A stretch of DNA of 64,000 nt from Candidatus Nitrosocaldus tengchongensis (GCA_013538675.1 JACAFJ010000002.1:1-64000); one strand, 5' to 3'; shown: positions 9,048 to 18,001, numbered from the stretch's first letter. Notes: generated by a model from the letters alone, not told the origin. A program made the numbers and translations.

Positions 9048-9854
9048 ATGATGACAGGTATGTTCATGCTCTTCAACAACGATGAGTACAAGGAGCCTAT
9101 CGAGAGGATAATCAGAGTGCTCTTGGATCTAGGATTGACGTTGAATGAGGCTAAGGTATACGTGTATCTAGCAAAGACTGGATACAGGAAGGCTATAGAG
9201 ATAGCAGAGAATATAGGTATACCAAGGACTGAGACGTATCAGATACTTAACAGGTTGCAGAGCAAAGGGCTAGTTATAGCAACGATGGAGCATCCAGTAA
9301 GATATGCAGCAGTTGAGTTCGATGATCTACTTAAGACCATGATAAACGTAAGCATGGAACGCCTGAAGGAGTTTGACAGGAGGAGAGAGGAGATACTACA
9401 GGTATGGAGCAACCTTCCAGAGTTTGCAAAGAACCCATGCGATGATAAGGACAAGTTCCAGATACTTGAAGGAAGAGAGAATATCTACACTAGGATAAGC
9501 AGCATGGTTGCTGATGCTGGTGAACTGATCATGGTATGCAATGAGGTCAATGCGTTAAGGCTGTACAACTACGGTATAATGGATGCTATAGCAAAGTGCA
9601 GTAATGTGAAGATCGTAAGTGATGTATCTACAAGCATGGCATCTGTATTCATGGATGTAGGCTTGAGCAACGTGAGGAGGGTAGAGAACAAGTTCCCATT
9701 GATAGTTATAAAGGATAGGAAGGAGATGGTCTATGTGCTGAGGGAGAGGAACAAGAACGATACAGCAGCACTATGGACAGACTCAACAGCACTCATAGAG
9801 TCTATGGTAGCATTCTTCTCCCTGCTATGGAAGGATGCTGATAGTAAGCAGTAA
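9048..9854 (+). CDS. TrmB-family transcriptional regulator
   Basis: 268 aa from ATG 9048 (GTG 9036 or ATG 9051/9060 are also possible). The N-terminal winged helix (LLDLGLTLNEAKVYVYLAK, then AIEIAENIGIPRTETYQIL, RLQSKGLV) is the TrmB type. It is followed by a coiled-coil-like linker (MERLKEFDRRREEILQVW) and a C-terminal ligand domain related to PLD-like sensor folds. TrmB proteins usually control sugar or central metabolism; the ligand here is unknown. A T-rich terminator follows. Expression may be coupled to the leader ORF. Confidence 0.88.
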   Translation: MMTGMFMLFNNDEYKEPIERIIRVLLDLGLTLNEAKVYVYLAKTGYRKAIEIAENIGIPRTETYQILNRLQSKGLVIATMEHPVRYAAVEFDDLLKTMINVSMERLKEFDRRREEILQVWSNLPEFAKNPCDDKDKFQILEGRENIYTRISSMVADAGELIMVCNEVNALRLYNYGIMDAIAKCSNVKIVSDVSTSMASVFMDVGLSNVRRVENKFPLIVIKDRKEMVYVLRERNKNDTAALWTDSTALIESMVAFFSLLWKDADSKQ

Positions 9855-9939
9855 GAACAGTAAAGCATGGAGCAAGAGTAGGTATAGATACCATAGGTTT
9901 ACCTTAAGCATATACAACTGAGGTAGCCTAGACTATCCC

Positions 9940-9960
9940 TTTTCTTTTTATTTCTTTATT
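9940..9960 (+). terminator. T-rich terminator after TrmB
   Basis: A pyrimidine tract with repeated T runs (TTTTCTTTTTATTTCTTTAT) lies about 85 nt after the TrmB stop and before the ribosomal operon promoter. Archaeal RNA polymerase terminates at such T tracts. Confidence 0.5.
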
Positions 9961-10017
9961 AATTCATTCACCCACTTGTTTTATCAGCATATATAATGCT
10001 GAACTGCTTCAGTGAAG

Positions 10018-10026
10018 ATTTATAAG
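10018..10026 (+). promoter_or_regulatory. TATA box for the spc-operon distal part
   Basis: ATTTATAAG lies 24 nt before the TTG start of the uL18 gene. It suggests a promoter inside the ribosomal gene set, with a leaderless transcript that starts on a TTG codon. Confidence 0.6.
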
Positions 10027-10050
10027 TGCTTACATAGATGTTAGCAGGGG

Positions 10051-10626
10051 TTGGGTTACATACAGACACTCAAACGTATAAGGGAGGGCAGAACCGATTA
10101 CAGGAAGAGAAAGGCAATACTGTTAGGCAGACATGTATTTGCAACTGTAAGGGTTAGCGATGAGAATACCATGGTTCAGATAAGCAAAGCATCCATGAAT
10201 GGTGATGTAGTATTGGCATCTGCACATAGCAGAGAGCTGCTCAAGTATGGATGGAAGGGTTCAAGGAGGTGCCTTCCAGCATGCTACCTTACAGGTCTCC
10301 TTGCTGGAAAGAAGGCCAAGGCAAATGGTGTAGATGGTTGCATAGTGTATGTAGGAGTAAGAGGCTTCTCCTCTAGAATAGGAGCATCTGCAAAGGGGCT
10401 TAGAGATGCAGGTTTGGATGTTCCAGTAGGAGAGGATGCTCTACCCGATGAGGATAGGATAACTGGGAAGCATATAGCAGAGTATGCAGCGATGCTCAAG
10501 GAGGAGGATGAAGAACTCTACTCCAAGAGGTTCTCAGCCATACTTGCTAGAGGTTTAAGACCAGAGGATTATGTTAAGCACTTCAACGAGGTCAAGGATA
10601 ATATAATGAAGGACTCTGGTGATTGA
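10051..10626 (+). CDS. 50S ribosomal protein uL18 (L18)
   Basis: 191 aa. uL18 binds 5S rRNA in the large subunit. Recognisable segments are RIREGRTDYRKRKAILLGRH, LKYGWKGSRRCLPACYLTGL and RGLRPEDYVKHF. The only plausible start is TTG 10051: upstream in-frame codons hit a stop, ATG 10038 is in another frame, and the TATA spacing points to this TTG. It leads the run uL18-uS5-uL30-uL15-secY, the usual archaeal order. Confidence 0.95.
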   Translation: MGYIQTLKRIREGRTDYRKRKAILLGRHVFATVRVSDENTMVQISKASMNGDVVLASAHSRELLKYGWKGSRRCLPACYLTGLLAGKKAKANGVDGCIVYVGVRGFSSRIGASAKGLRDAGLDVPVGEDALPDEDRITGKHIAEYAAMLKEEDEELYSKRFSAILARGLRPEDYVKHFNEVKDNIMKDSGD

Positions 10627-10627
10627 T

Positions 10628-11284
10628 ATGAGCAGTTCAGGTAGTAGTAGGTATACAGGGTCTAGAAGGGAGAGCGAGAGAGAAGGCGAGGATCTAGAAG
10701 GCTGGAGGCCTAGAACAAAACTGGGTATTCATGTAGCAAACAAGCAGATAACTGCACTAGAGCAGGTATTCGAGCAGGGTTATAGGCTGAGAGAGCCAGA
10801 GATAGTTAAGATACTTCTACCAGATCTGAAGAGCGAGGTTGTGCATGTTGGCGTTGTGCAGAAGCAGACAGATGCTGGAGAACTTACAAGGTTCAGTGCA
10901 ATAGTTGCATGTGGAGACGAGCATGGTTGGTTTGGTATAGGGAGAGGGAAGGCAGCACAGATGAGGCTTGCAATAGACAAGGCAACAAGGGATGCAATGC
11001 TCAACGTGATTCCAGTAAAACTTGGATGTGGGAGTTGGGAGTGCAGATGCAATGTACAGCACTCAGTCCCATTCAAGGTTATAGGTAAGGGAGGGAGTGT
11101 AAAGATAGAGATAATCCCTGGGCCTAGAGGGCTTGGGCTTGTAGCAGGGGCAAATATAACAACGATGCTTAGGCTAGCAGGGATAAGGGATGCATGGACA
11201 AGGACCTTTGGCTCTACAAGTACAATGTCCTCTACCGCTCTAGCAGTATATAATGCGTTGAGGAATACATACAGCATAGGTTGA
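10628..11284 (+). CDS. 30S ribosomal protein uS5 (S5)
   Basis: 218 aa. The double-stranded RNA-binding-like N domain (VVHVGVVQKQTDAGELTRFSA, GWFGIGRGKAAQMR) and the S5 C domain (VIGKGGSVKIEIIPGPRGLG) are complete. It sits at the 16S decoding site and mRNA entry. ATG 10628 is chosen, 1 nt after the uL18 stop; GTG 10619 is an in-frame alternative. The N-terminus carries a Ser/Gly/Arg-rich extension of ~20 residues encoded by AGT/AGG triplets. Confidence 0.95.
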   Translation: MSSSGSSRYTGSRRESEREGEDLEGWRPRTKLGIHVANKQITALEQVFEQGYRLREPEIVKILLPDLKSEVVHVGVVQKQTDAGELTRFSAIVACGDEHGWFGIGRGKAAQMRLAIDKATRDAMLNVIPVKLGCGSWECRCNVQHSVPFKVIGKGGSVKIEIIPGPRGLGLVAGANITTMLRLAGIRDAWTRTFGSTSTMSSTALAVYNALRNTYSIG

Positions 11285-11314
11285 TGATGAGGAGGAAGGA
11301 GGTGTGGCATAGAT

Positions 11315-11752
11315 ATGGCTTACCTTGTTATAAGGCTGAGAGGCACAATAAATGTACCATATTGGGCGAGGCATACGCTAGCACTCCTCAACCTTGAGAG
11401 AAGGTTCAATGCAACCATAGTGCCTGAGCGAGAGCCTTACATAGGGATGCTTAGGACTGTCAAGGATTATGTAGCATGGTGCAAGGTTGATGCAGCATTC
11501 GTAAAGCAGTTGTTGGAGAAGAGAGGCAAGTATGATGATATAAGCAGGCTTGGGTTCTCAAGCATAGATGATCTTGCAGAGGCACTTGCAAATGATAATG
11601 TAGTGCTATCAAGACTTGAGAGTGCTAGACCTTGGTTTGCACTAGCCCCTCCTAAAGGAGGATTCAAGAGGAGTAGCAAGCATATGTATAGTGATGGCGG
11701 TATACTAGGAGAGAACAAGGAGTTACTGGAACTTGCTAGTAGGATGATCTAA
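11315..11752 (+). CDS. 50S ribosomal protein uL30 (L30)
   Basis: 145 aa, archaeal/eukaryotic-length uL30 (YLVIRLRGTINVPYWARHTL, IVPEREPYIGMLRTVKDYVAW, ending in LAPPKGGFKRSSKHMYSDGG). It follows uS5 after 30 nt containing AGGAGGAAGGAGGTG, a strong Shine-Dalgarno-like sequence. Confidence 0.95.
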   Translation: MAYLVIRLRGTINVPYWARHTLALLNLERRFNATIVPEREPYIGMLRTVKDYVAWCKVDAAFVKQLLEKRGKYDDISRLGFSSIDDLAEALANDNVVLSRLESARPWFALAPPKGGFKRSSKHMYSDGGILGENKELLELASRMI

Positions 11753-11958
11753 TGTTTAGATGAGTGAGCAACTGATCTTTCTTGCTTGTATTCTATTTGC
11801 CTATAACTTGCACTAGTACTATTCTCCTCATCCTGTTTTGTATCCCTGAGGATGATTAGTCAATCCTATCATCTGTAGTTATATCGTGTATCAACTGATC
11901 AATATATGAATAATGGTATATAGCAAGGCTTAATTAACGCCTCCTCATCTGGTAATGT

Positions 11959-12381
11959 GTGGCAACTAGGCTTAGAAAGGTTAGAAGGTTAAGGGGCTCA
12001 AGAACTCATGGATGGGGGCAGATAGGTCAGCATAGGGATACAGGGAAGAAGGGTTACAGAAAGGTTGGTCTGCACAAGCACAAATGGACTCAAGCAGTGC
12101 TCATGGAGGGTAAGTACTTTGGCAAGCATGGGTTCCATAACCCAACCCATAAGATTGTAAAGCATTGGGTTAACGTTGGTAACCTAGATGATCTCTTCCT
12201 CAAGTATGGTAAGGTTGTTGAGGAGAATGGTAAGAAGGTTATAGATCTAAACTCATTGGGTTATGATAAGTTATTGGGTTCTGGTAGGGTAAGGGGTGTT
12301 TATAGTGTTATAGTCAAAGCATGTACAAACTCTGCCAAGTCAAAGGTTACAAGCGTTGGTGGTGAGATAATCCCATGCTGA
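11959..12381 (+). CDS. 50S ribosomal protein uL15 (L15)
   Basis: 140 aa, with RLRKVRRLRGSRTHGWGQIG and HRDTGKKGYRKVGLHKHKW typical of archaeal uL15. The start is GTG 11959; the nearby ATG at 11955 runs into a stop. A 206-nt gap separates it from uL30, unusual in this otherwise tight operon, and holds TATA-like stretches (for example around 11917) that may form an internal promoter. Its last 7 nt overlap the secY start. Confidence 0.94.
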   Translation: MATRLRKVRRLRGSRTHGWGQIGQHRDTGKKGYRKVGLHKHKWTQAVLMEGKYFGKHGFHNPTHKIVKHWVNVGNLDDLFLKYGKVVEENGKKVIDLNSLGYDKLLGSGRVRGVYSVIVKACTNSAKSKVTSVGGEIIPC

Positions 12382-13799
12382 AGCCTACTGGTATAAGCTT
12401 CAGGGGCATAGTTGACAAGGCTGCAGTATATCTGCCCCAGATACCAAAGCCAAAGAAGAAGTTAACCCTTACTCAGAAGTTCGTATGGAGTGGGTTGGCA
12501 CTACTTGTATATCTTGCCATGGGTCAGGTTCCCCTCTACGGTGCACCAACCAGCCCATTCGACCCATTCGCTGCATTCAGGGTGATATTTGCATCACAGC
12601 AAGGTACGTTGATAGAACTTGGCATAGGACCTATAGTCACTGCTGGATTGCTGATGCAGTTGCTCAAGGGTGCAGAGATATTCAAGTTGGACTTTAAGAA
12701 CCCTGAGGATAGAGCATTATTCACCTCAGCAACAAAATTGGTTACCATAATAGTGATAGTGGTTGAGGGAGCAATATATGGCTCCATGGTGTACAAGATG
12801 CCTCAAGATATCACTATGATAATAATAGGGCAACTTATAGGTGCAAGCCTTATAGTTATGTTCCTTGATGAGATGGTACAGAAGGGCTGGGGTCTAGGGA
12901 GTGGGATAAGCCTATTCATAATGGCTGGGGTAGCGCAGAGTGTGCTCTGGCACGTATTCAGTCCTGTAACTGCACAGGATGGGCTACCCTTTGGTGTACT
13001 CCCAATGCTCATACAGATGGCATCTAGTGCTAACTTCGATATCATATATGCATTATTCAGGTTTGGACAGTTGCCAAACCTTATAGGTCTATTCATAACC
13101 ATAGCGATAATAGCACTCCTCCTCTTTACTCAGGGTATGAAGATTGAGATACCCATAGTCTCCAGCAGGTTCAGAGGGTTCACAGCCTCCTACCCAATAA
13201 AGTTCATGTATGTATCCAACATCCCAGTCATACTCTCATCTGCCCTTATCGCTAATCTTGTATTCATGGCCCAGCTCTTCTGGGCAAACTACAATCCATT
13301 GAACAATAGAGAGGAGTTCAACTGGATAGCCATGTTCGATCCTCAGAATCCTACAACCCCAATAGGAGGTATAGTCAAGTTCCTCATCCCAACAAGGGGT
13401 ATAGAGGCTGCAATGGCTGAACCATTGCATGCTGTTGCTTACGTATTCATACTTACAGGGTTAGTAGTGCTCTTCGGTAGACTATGGATAGAGTTGGGAG
13501 GGTTATCACCAAAGAAGGCAGCAAGCAGCCTAATAGATGCAGATGTACAGGTCCCAGGCTTCAGGAGGGTAGAATCATCGATAGAGATGTTATTGAAGCG
13601 TTACATACCATCAGTTACGCTCATGAGTTCGCTCTTCCTGGGCTTCCTTGCTGGGGGTAGTGATGTGCTAGGTGCGTTTGGTACTGGTACAGGGCTACTG
13701 CTCATGGTCGATATACTGATCAACTACTACAACCTGTTGCTGAGGGAGCAGATTGATGTTTACATGCCAAGGTTGAGTGCTCTCCTTGGAAGGAAGTAG
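12375..13799 (+). CDS. secY: Protein translocase subunit SecY
   Basis: 474 aa, about ten transmembrane helices, the channel of the Sec translocon. Conserved pieces include the plug/TM2 region (GAPTSPFDPFAAFRVIF, IELGIGPIVTAGLLMQLL), GWGLGSGISLFIMAG, SRFRGFTASYPIKFMYVSNI and the cytoplasmic loop before the last helices (VQVPGFRRVESSIEMLLKRY). The start overlaps the uL15 stop (ATGCTGA). Confidence 0.97.
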   Translation: MLKPTGISFRGIVDKAAVYLPQIPKPKKKLTLTQKFVWSGLALLVYLAMGQVPLYGAPTSPFDPFAAFRVIFASQQGTLIELGIGPIVTAGLLMQLLKGAEIFKLDFKNPEDRALFTSATKLVTIIVIVVEGAIYGSMVYKMPQDITMIIIGQLIGASLIVMFLDEMVQKGWGLGSGISLFIMAGVAQSVLWHVFSPVTAQDGLPFGVLPMLIQMASSANFDIIYALFRFGQLPNLIGLFITIAIIALLLFTQGMKIEIPIVSSRFRGFTASYPIKFMYVSNIPVILSSALIANLVFMAQLFWANYNPLNNREEFNWIAMFDPQNPTTPIGGIVKFLIPTRGIEAAMAEPLHAVAYVFILTGLVVLFGRLWIELGGLSPKKAASSLIDADVQVPGFRRVESSIEMLLKRYIPSVTLMSSLFLGFLAGGSDVLGAFGTGTGLLLMVDILINYYNLLLREQIDVYMPRLSALLGRK

Positions 13800-14391
13800 T
13801 ATAATAAATAACAAGCGTGCAATAGTGGTAGGGATACCAGGAGTTGGAAAGACAACAGTGATAACTAGGGCTGTAGAGATGCTTAATATGCAAGGTTTGA
13901 ATACAAGGCTTGTTGTATTTGGTACTGTAATGTTTGAAGAGGCTATGAGAATGGGTGTAAAGCATAGGGATGAGATGCGTAGGCTTAGTGTTGAGGAGCA
14001 GAGGAGACTACAGGAGGATGCTGCAGTGAAGATAGCAAACATGACGGATGATGTGATCATAATAGACACACATCTCTTCATAAGTACAAAGGAGGGCTAC
14101 TACCCTGGCTTACCATTACACCTTCTTAACCTACTCAAGCCAACAAACCTCATCCTTGTTGCTGCAGAGCCTAGGGAGATATTGAGTAGGAGGATGAATG
14201 ATAAGACAAGGCAGAGGGATCTTGTGGATGAGGATGAGATAGCACATGAGTTGGAGATAGCAAGGATAATGCTTGCTGCATGTTCAATACTAACTGGGGC
14301 ACCATTCGCAATAGTCATGAATAGAGAAGGTAAGGTTGATGATGCATCGTATGAGCTGGTAAGTCTACTCGCTGATAAGAGGAGGGATTAG
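13777..14391 (+). CDS. adkA: Archaeal adenylate kinase (AdkA type)
   Basis: About 200 aa. P-loop VVGIPGVGKTTVITRA, and the archaeal AdkA pattern (MGVKHRDEMRRLSVEEQRRLQ, IIDTHLFISTKEGYYPGLP, RRMNDKTRQRDLVDEDEI). It converts AMP + ATP to 2 ADP. No ATG precedes the P-loop: candidate starts are GTG 13777 or TTG 13786, both inside the end of secY, so translation is likely coupled. The N-terminal residues are therefore uncertain. Confidence 0.92.
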   Translation: MLSLEGSSIINNKRAIVVGIPGVGKTTVITRAVEMLNMQGLNTRLVVFGTVMFEEAMRMGVKHRDEMRRLSVEEQRRLQEDAAVKIANMTDDVIIIDTHLFISTKEGYYPGLPLHLLNLLKPTNLILVAAEPREILSRRMNDKTRQRDLVDEDEIAHELEIARIMLAACSILTGAPFAIVMNREGKVDDASYELVSLLADKRRD

Positions 14392-14396
14392 ATGGG

Positions 14397-15242
14397 ATGG
14401 TGATTATTATTATGGAATGGTTCATAACACTGCTCTTAAATCTCCCACATGTATCGTATCTATCATCATCATTACCAAGCATACTGCCATTACAGCTTGC
14501 ACCTCCAGCCTCAGCTCACCCATATATAACGAATATGATTAGTGCGTCGATTCTAGTAAGTATAATAGCAATAGCATTACAGTTCTTCTATGCACTGCTC
14601 AGACTCAAGATGACGGATATGCAGAAGTTGAGGAGGATGATGAAGGAGGTTAATGATTGGAGGAGGGAGTACATGGATGCGATGAGGAAGCAGGATAAGG
14701 ATAAGATAGAGAAGTTGAAGGGTAAGCAGGATTACATGAACAGACTCAACATGGAGGTGATGCAGATGAACTTTAGACCAATGATAGTCTTCATGATACC
14801 CATGCTAATAATATGGTGGGCTGTACTCCCTCAAGTCTTTGGGCACACAGTTGCAATATCCCCAATCTCACTCAACATAGTTGGTGATCTACTACCAATA
14901 ACATGCACAAAGGGTATTATAGTAAAGGATGTTAACAGCATAACCGAAGAGCTCATCAAGCATGCTGAAGGCTTGCAGAATTCTATAGCAAGGGATCAGG
15001 TAACCTCACTTGCAAGAGAGGCTAGAGAGTTGGTGGATGCAGGGCAGTACATCCATGCTAGAGATAGGATACTTGCAGCATATGGCATAGTTAATGCAAA
15101 CCTTGAGAACAAGGTTCAGGAGAGGGTACCATCATGCACTGCAGAGAATGAGGTACTGCTCTGGGCATGGTATGCAATAGCATCAATAGCATTCTCTGGC
15201 ATAGTCATGAAGATAACTAGGACTGAGATGAGTGTAACCTAA
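14397..15242 (+). CDS. DUF106 membrane protein, YidC/Oxa1-like insertase (Ylp1)
   Basis: 281 aa, three to four transmembrane segments. DUF106 proteins belong to the Oxa1/EMC3/YidC superfamily that inserts membrane proteins beside SecY. Visible features are the helix SASILVSIIAIALQFFYALL, a long cytoplasmic coiled coil (LRRMMKEVNDWRREYMDAMR through KLKGKQDYMNRLNMEVMQMN), then FRPMIVFMIPMLIIWWAVLP. An extra ~80-residue region with a further helix near the C-terminus follows. It lies directly after adkA in the conserved archaeal secY-adk-DUF106 order. Confidence 0.9.
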   Translation: MVIIIMEWFITLLLNLPHVSYLSSSLPSILPLQLAPPASAHPYITNMISASILVSIIAIALQFFYALLRLKMTDMQKLRRMMKEVNDWRREYMDAMRKQDKDKIEKLKGKQDYMNRLNMEVMQMNFRPMIVFMIPMLIIWWAVLPQVFGHTVAISPISLNIVGDLLPITCTKGIIVKDVNSITEELIKHAEGLQNSIARDQVTSLAREARELVDAGQYIHARDRILAAYGIVNANLENKVQERVPSCTAENEVLLWAWYAIASIAFSGIVMKITRTEMSVT

Positions 15243-15289
15243 TAATACAATGATGTGAATGTAAGAGGGTTATAGCGAGTAAATTAGAT

Positions 15290-15901
15290 ATGACTCAAGC
15301 ATCAGTTCGGGGTATGGATAAGCTATCCATAGTGGTATCTGGTTTACCTGCCGTAGGCAAGACCACAGTTGCAAAGGCAATAGCAGACAGGTTCAAGTTA
15401 CGCTACTACTCTGGAGGAGATATACTGAAGGAGTTAGCAGTAGCAAGAGGTTACATGCAGTCTGGCAATGATTGGTGGGATAAGGAGCATGGGATAAGGT
15501 TCCTGGAGGAGAGAGCATCCAATCCAGAGTTCGATAAGCATGTTGATGACTACCTCATAGCATTGGTCAAGAAGGGAGGGGTAGTAGTCACCAGCTATAC
15601 ACTACCTTGGCTTATAGGCAGTGAAGCAGTCAAGATACTCCTCAAAGGCTCTAGGGAGAAGAGGGCAGAAAGGATGTCTGCTAGGGATGCAATATCGTAT
15701 GAGGAGGCTCTAAGGATAGTAACGATACGGGATGAGAGGAACAAGAGGTTATACAAGAGCCTATACAACATAGACCTCTGCAAGGATATAGATGTATTTG
15801 ATTTCGTGATAAGTACTGATGATCTTCAGGCGGAGAGTGTTATAGATATAGCATGTAATATAGTAGAGCATCTGATTAGAAGTATGGGTAAGAGCATATG
15901 A
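15290..15901 (+). CDS. cmk: Cytidylate kinase (archaeal)
   Basis: 203 aa. P-loop VVSGLPAVGKTTVAKAIADR followed by YYSGGDILKELAVARG, the archaeal CMP kinase type that phosphorylates CMP/dCMP. ATG 15290 or ATG 15314 may be used; the latter begins MDKLSIVVSG, closer to family starts. It overlaps cbf5 by 4 nt (ATGA). No eL34 or eL14 gene is found around it, although many archaea place them here. Confidence 0.92.
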   Translation: MTQASVRGMDKLSIVVSGLPAVGKTTVAKAIADRFKLRYYSGGDILKELAVARGYMQSGNDWWDKEHGIRFLEERASNPEFDKHVDDYLIALVKKGGVVVTSYTLPWLIGSEAVKILLKGSREKRAERMSARDAISYEEALRIVTIRDERNKRLYKSLYNIDLCKDIDVFDFVISTDDLQAESVIDIACNIVEHLIRSMGKSI

Positions 15902-16908
15902 TGCAAGATGGACAGTTACCTCAACTTGGTAACCTGTTAAGCATAGATGATGATGTTACAGATGAGCACTATGGCTACCATCCATTCTCTAGGCCAATTG
16001 ATGTACTGCTTGATTATGGTCTCATAGCATTGGATAAGCCAGCAGGACCTACAAGCCATGAGGTTGTTGCATGGGTAAAGAGGATCCTCGCTGTGGAGGG
16101 TGCAGGGCATAGTGGTACACTAGACCCTCCAACCACAGGCTTACTTCCCATAGGGCTTGGGGAGGCTACAAAGGCACTGACAGTACTACTCCTTGGACCG
16201 AAGGAGTACTATGCCATAGCAAGATTGCATGCAAGCATGCCTAGCAGGACCATCCATGATGTTATAAGCCAGTTCAGGGGCGACATATACCAGAGACCTC
16301 CTCAGAGATCATCTGTGAAGAGAGAGGTTAGGGTAAGGAGGATATACGAGTTGGAGGTACTTGAGGAGCATGGAAGGTTACTCCTCCTAAGGGTGCTATG
16401 CCAAGCAGGTACATACGTTAGGAAGTTGATATATGATATAGGGGAAGTGCTAGGCTCTGGTGCAAGCATGGTAGAGTTGAGAAGGACAAGGGTAAGCATG
16501 CTAGATGAGGATGATATGGTTAGGCTTCATGACCTCTACGAGGCGTATATGCTATGGAAGGAGAAGGGGGAAGAGGGTAAGTTGAGGAGCATGATCAAGC
16601 CTATAGAGTATGCTCTAAGGCATGTGAAGGCTGTAGTAATAAGGGATAGTGCAGTAGACTCTATATGCCATGGTGCGCAGTTAGCAGTGCCAGGGGTATT
16701 GAGGCTATCCAGGGATATCAGGAAAGGTGATCTGGTTGGCATATACACATTGAAGGGCGAGTTGGTTGCGTTAGCAGAGGCTATGATGTCTACAGATGAG
16801 ATTGCTGAGGCTGATAAGGGTATAGCATTCACGCTCAAGCGTGTTATAATGAAGCCCAATACATATCCTAAGGCTTGGAAGAGTGGTAAGAGCATTAAGA
16901 TGAACTGA
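15898..16908 (+). CDS. cbf5: Cbf5 / archaeal TruB rRNA pseudouridine synthase
   Basis: 336 aa. Cbf5 is the catalytic subunit of H/ACA guide RNPs and also makes pseudouridine 55 in tRNA. The N-terminal TruB domain has DKPAGPTSHEVVAWVKRIL and the catalytic Asp in HSGTLDPPTTGLLPI, plus CQAGTYVRKLIYDIG. The C-terminal PUA domain starts near residue 245 (VIRDSAVDSICHGAQLAVPG). It is the last gene of the spc-distal operon. Confidence 0.96.
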   Translation: MMQDGQLPQLGNLLSIDDDVTDEHYGYHPFSRPIDVLLDYGLIALDKPAGPTSHEVVAWVKRILAVEGAGHSGTLDPPTTGLLPIGLGEATKALTVLLLGPKEYYAIARLHASMPSRTIHDVISQFRGDIYQRPPQRSSVKREVRVRRIYELEVLEEHGRLLLLRVLCQAGTYVRKLIYDIGEVLGSGASMVELRRTRVSMLDEDDMVRLHDLYEAYMLWKEKGEEGKLRSMIKPIEYALRHVKAVVIRDSAVDSICHGAQLAVPGVLRLSRDIRKGDLVGIYTLKGELVALAEAMMSTDEIAEADKGIAFTLKRVIMKPNTYPKAWKSGKSIKMN

Positions 16909-17017
16909 AGGGATGATTATATAATATAATGGAGTAACGTACATTGCTTAGAACAATAATAATAATGTGACGATTATGATTATTAGCATACACTACTACC
17001 TCTAGACTATTTATTGC

Positions 17018-17332
17018 CTACCTCTGTACTATACTCCTATCTATGAGTTTGGTTAGTAGAGCAGCATGCTTCTCAGCATCCTTCTCATTCTCTTCAAGAA
17101 GTTTCTTGGCATCATCGCTCTTAACCATTGATATATAACCCTTGTATGTAACTATCATCTTGAGTTCACTCTCTAGTGCATCTACTAGAGCTTTTGCCTC
17201 ATCACTCTTATCCTTGGTTATAACAGCATCCTTGAAGCAGGTGAAGTGTACAGCACCCTTTGAGTAGAATGTAAACATCTCACTCCATAGTATCTGCCTT
17301 GAGCATATAGCACAACTCCACTTCGTACTCAT
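17018..17332 (-). CDS. DUF2175-family protein
   Basis: 104 aa. The N-terminal WSCAICSRQILWSEMFTFYS with a following HFTC forms a CxxC...HxxC zinc-binding site typical of DUF2175 proteins of Crenarchaeota/Thaumarchaeota. The C-terminal half is a charged helix pair (KSDDAKKLLEENEKDAEKHA). Function unknown. Confidence 0.8.
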   Translation of the reverse strand: MSTKWSCAICSRQILWSEMFTFYSKGAVHFTCFKDAVITKDKSDEAKALVDALESELKMIVTYKGYISMVKSDDAKKLLEENEKDAEKHAALLTKLIDRSIVQR

Positions 17333-17442
17333 AATACCAACTAGCCTATATGGTGATTATTAAACTGTTTGCTTCCTTTTACAGGGAAGAATCATATATG
17401 TAGTAGTTATTCCATAGATGGATGTTACTAACTAGACTGGAT

Positions 17443-17567
17443 GCCGGGGTACCCTAGTCTGGTAGGGGGCAGTTTGGTCAACAAGCCCATGCCTGGAGTT
17501 TAGATTGAGTAAGTAACGAATAGCCTGTGCCCGCAAGGGCTCGTGGGTTCAAATCCCACCCCCGGCG
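17443..17567 (+). tRNA. tRNA-Ser (GGA) with two introns
   Basis: Acceptor GCCGGGG (17443-17449) pairs with CCCCGGC (17560-17566); discriminator G (17567) fits Ser. After the D arm and CAG (27-29) an 18-nt intron (17473-17490) interrupts the anticodon stem at 29/30. Then GC + CTGGAG (17491-17498) gives anticodon GGA. A second 23-nt intron (17499-17521) lies at canonical 37/38. Joined exons give stem CAGGC/GCCTG and loop CTGGAGA. Variable arm is GCCC-GCAA-GGGC; T arm is GTGGG-TTCAAAT-CCCAC. Without removing both introns no anticodon stem forms. Confidence 0.88.
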
Positions 17568-17601
17568 TTAGCAATTATATATATACGCATACTGCTAGAG
17601 T

Positions 17602-18000
17602 ATGGTTATGAACATAAGATTCTCAACCAAAGAGTTGGAGTTCATCAATAAACATGAGGTATGTAGGCTAGCAACATGCTCAGATAACAGACCCCATGTT
17701 GTACCAGTATGCTACATCTTCTTCAACAACCACTTCTACATAGCAACAGATTATCATACAAAGAAGTTCAGTAATATAGCAAGGAATAGGAATGTCTCTC
17801 TAGTTATAGATACGTATAGACCAAACAAGGCTGTGATGGTTGAAGGTATAGCAGAGATAGTAGAGCATGGACAGGAGTTCAACGATGTATACAAGTTATT
17901 CTATGGGAGGTTTGAATGGGTTAGGAGGGAGCCATGGGGTGAAGGGGAAGCACCGTTCATAAAGGTAACTGTAGCAAAGAAGGTATCTTGGGGGTTATGA
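17602..18000 (+). CDS. PPOX-type flavin/F420-binding split-barrel protein
   Basis: 132 aa, pyridoxamine-5'-phosphate-oxidase-like fold: INKHEVCRLATCSDNRPHVV, then FYIATDYHTKKFSNIARNRN and VMVEGIAEIVEHGQEF. Members bind FMN, F420 or haem; the cofactor and substrate cannot be told from sequence. A TATA-like AATTATATATATA lies ~16-25 nt upstream, between tRNA-Ser and ATG 17602 (ATG 17608 is also possible). Confidence 0.85.
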   Translation: MVMNIRFSTKELEFINKHEVCRLATCSDNRPHVVPVCYIFFNNHFYIATDYHTKKFSNIARNRNVSLVIDTYRPNKAVMVEGIAEIVEHGQEFNDVYKLFYGRFEWVRREPWGEGEAPFIKVTVAKKVSWGL

Positions 18001-18001
18001 C

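Noticed and set aside
10780-11310. 176-codon minus-strand frame opposite uS5
   Set aside because: uS5 is unambiguous; the antisense product has no recognisable domain.
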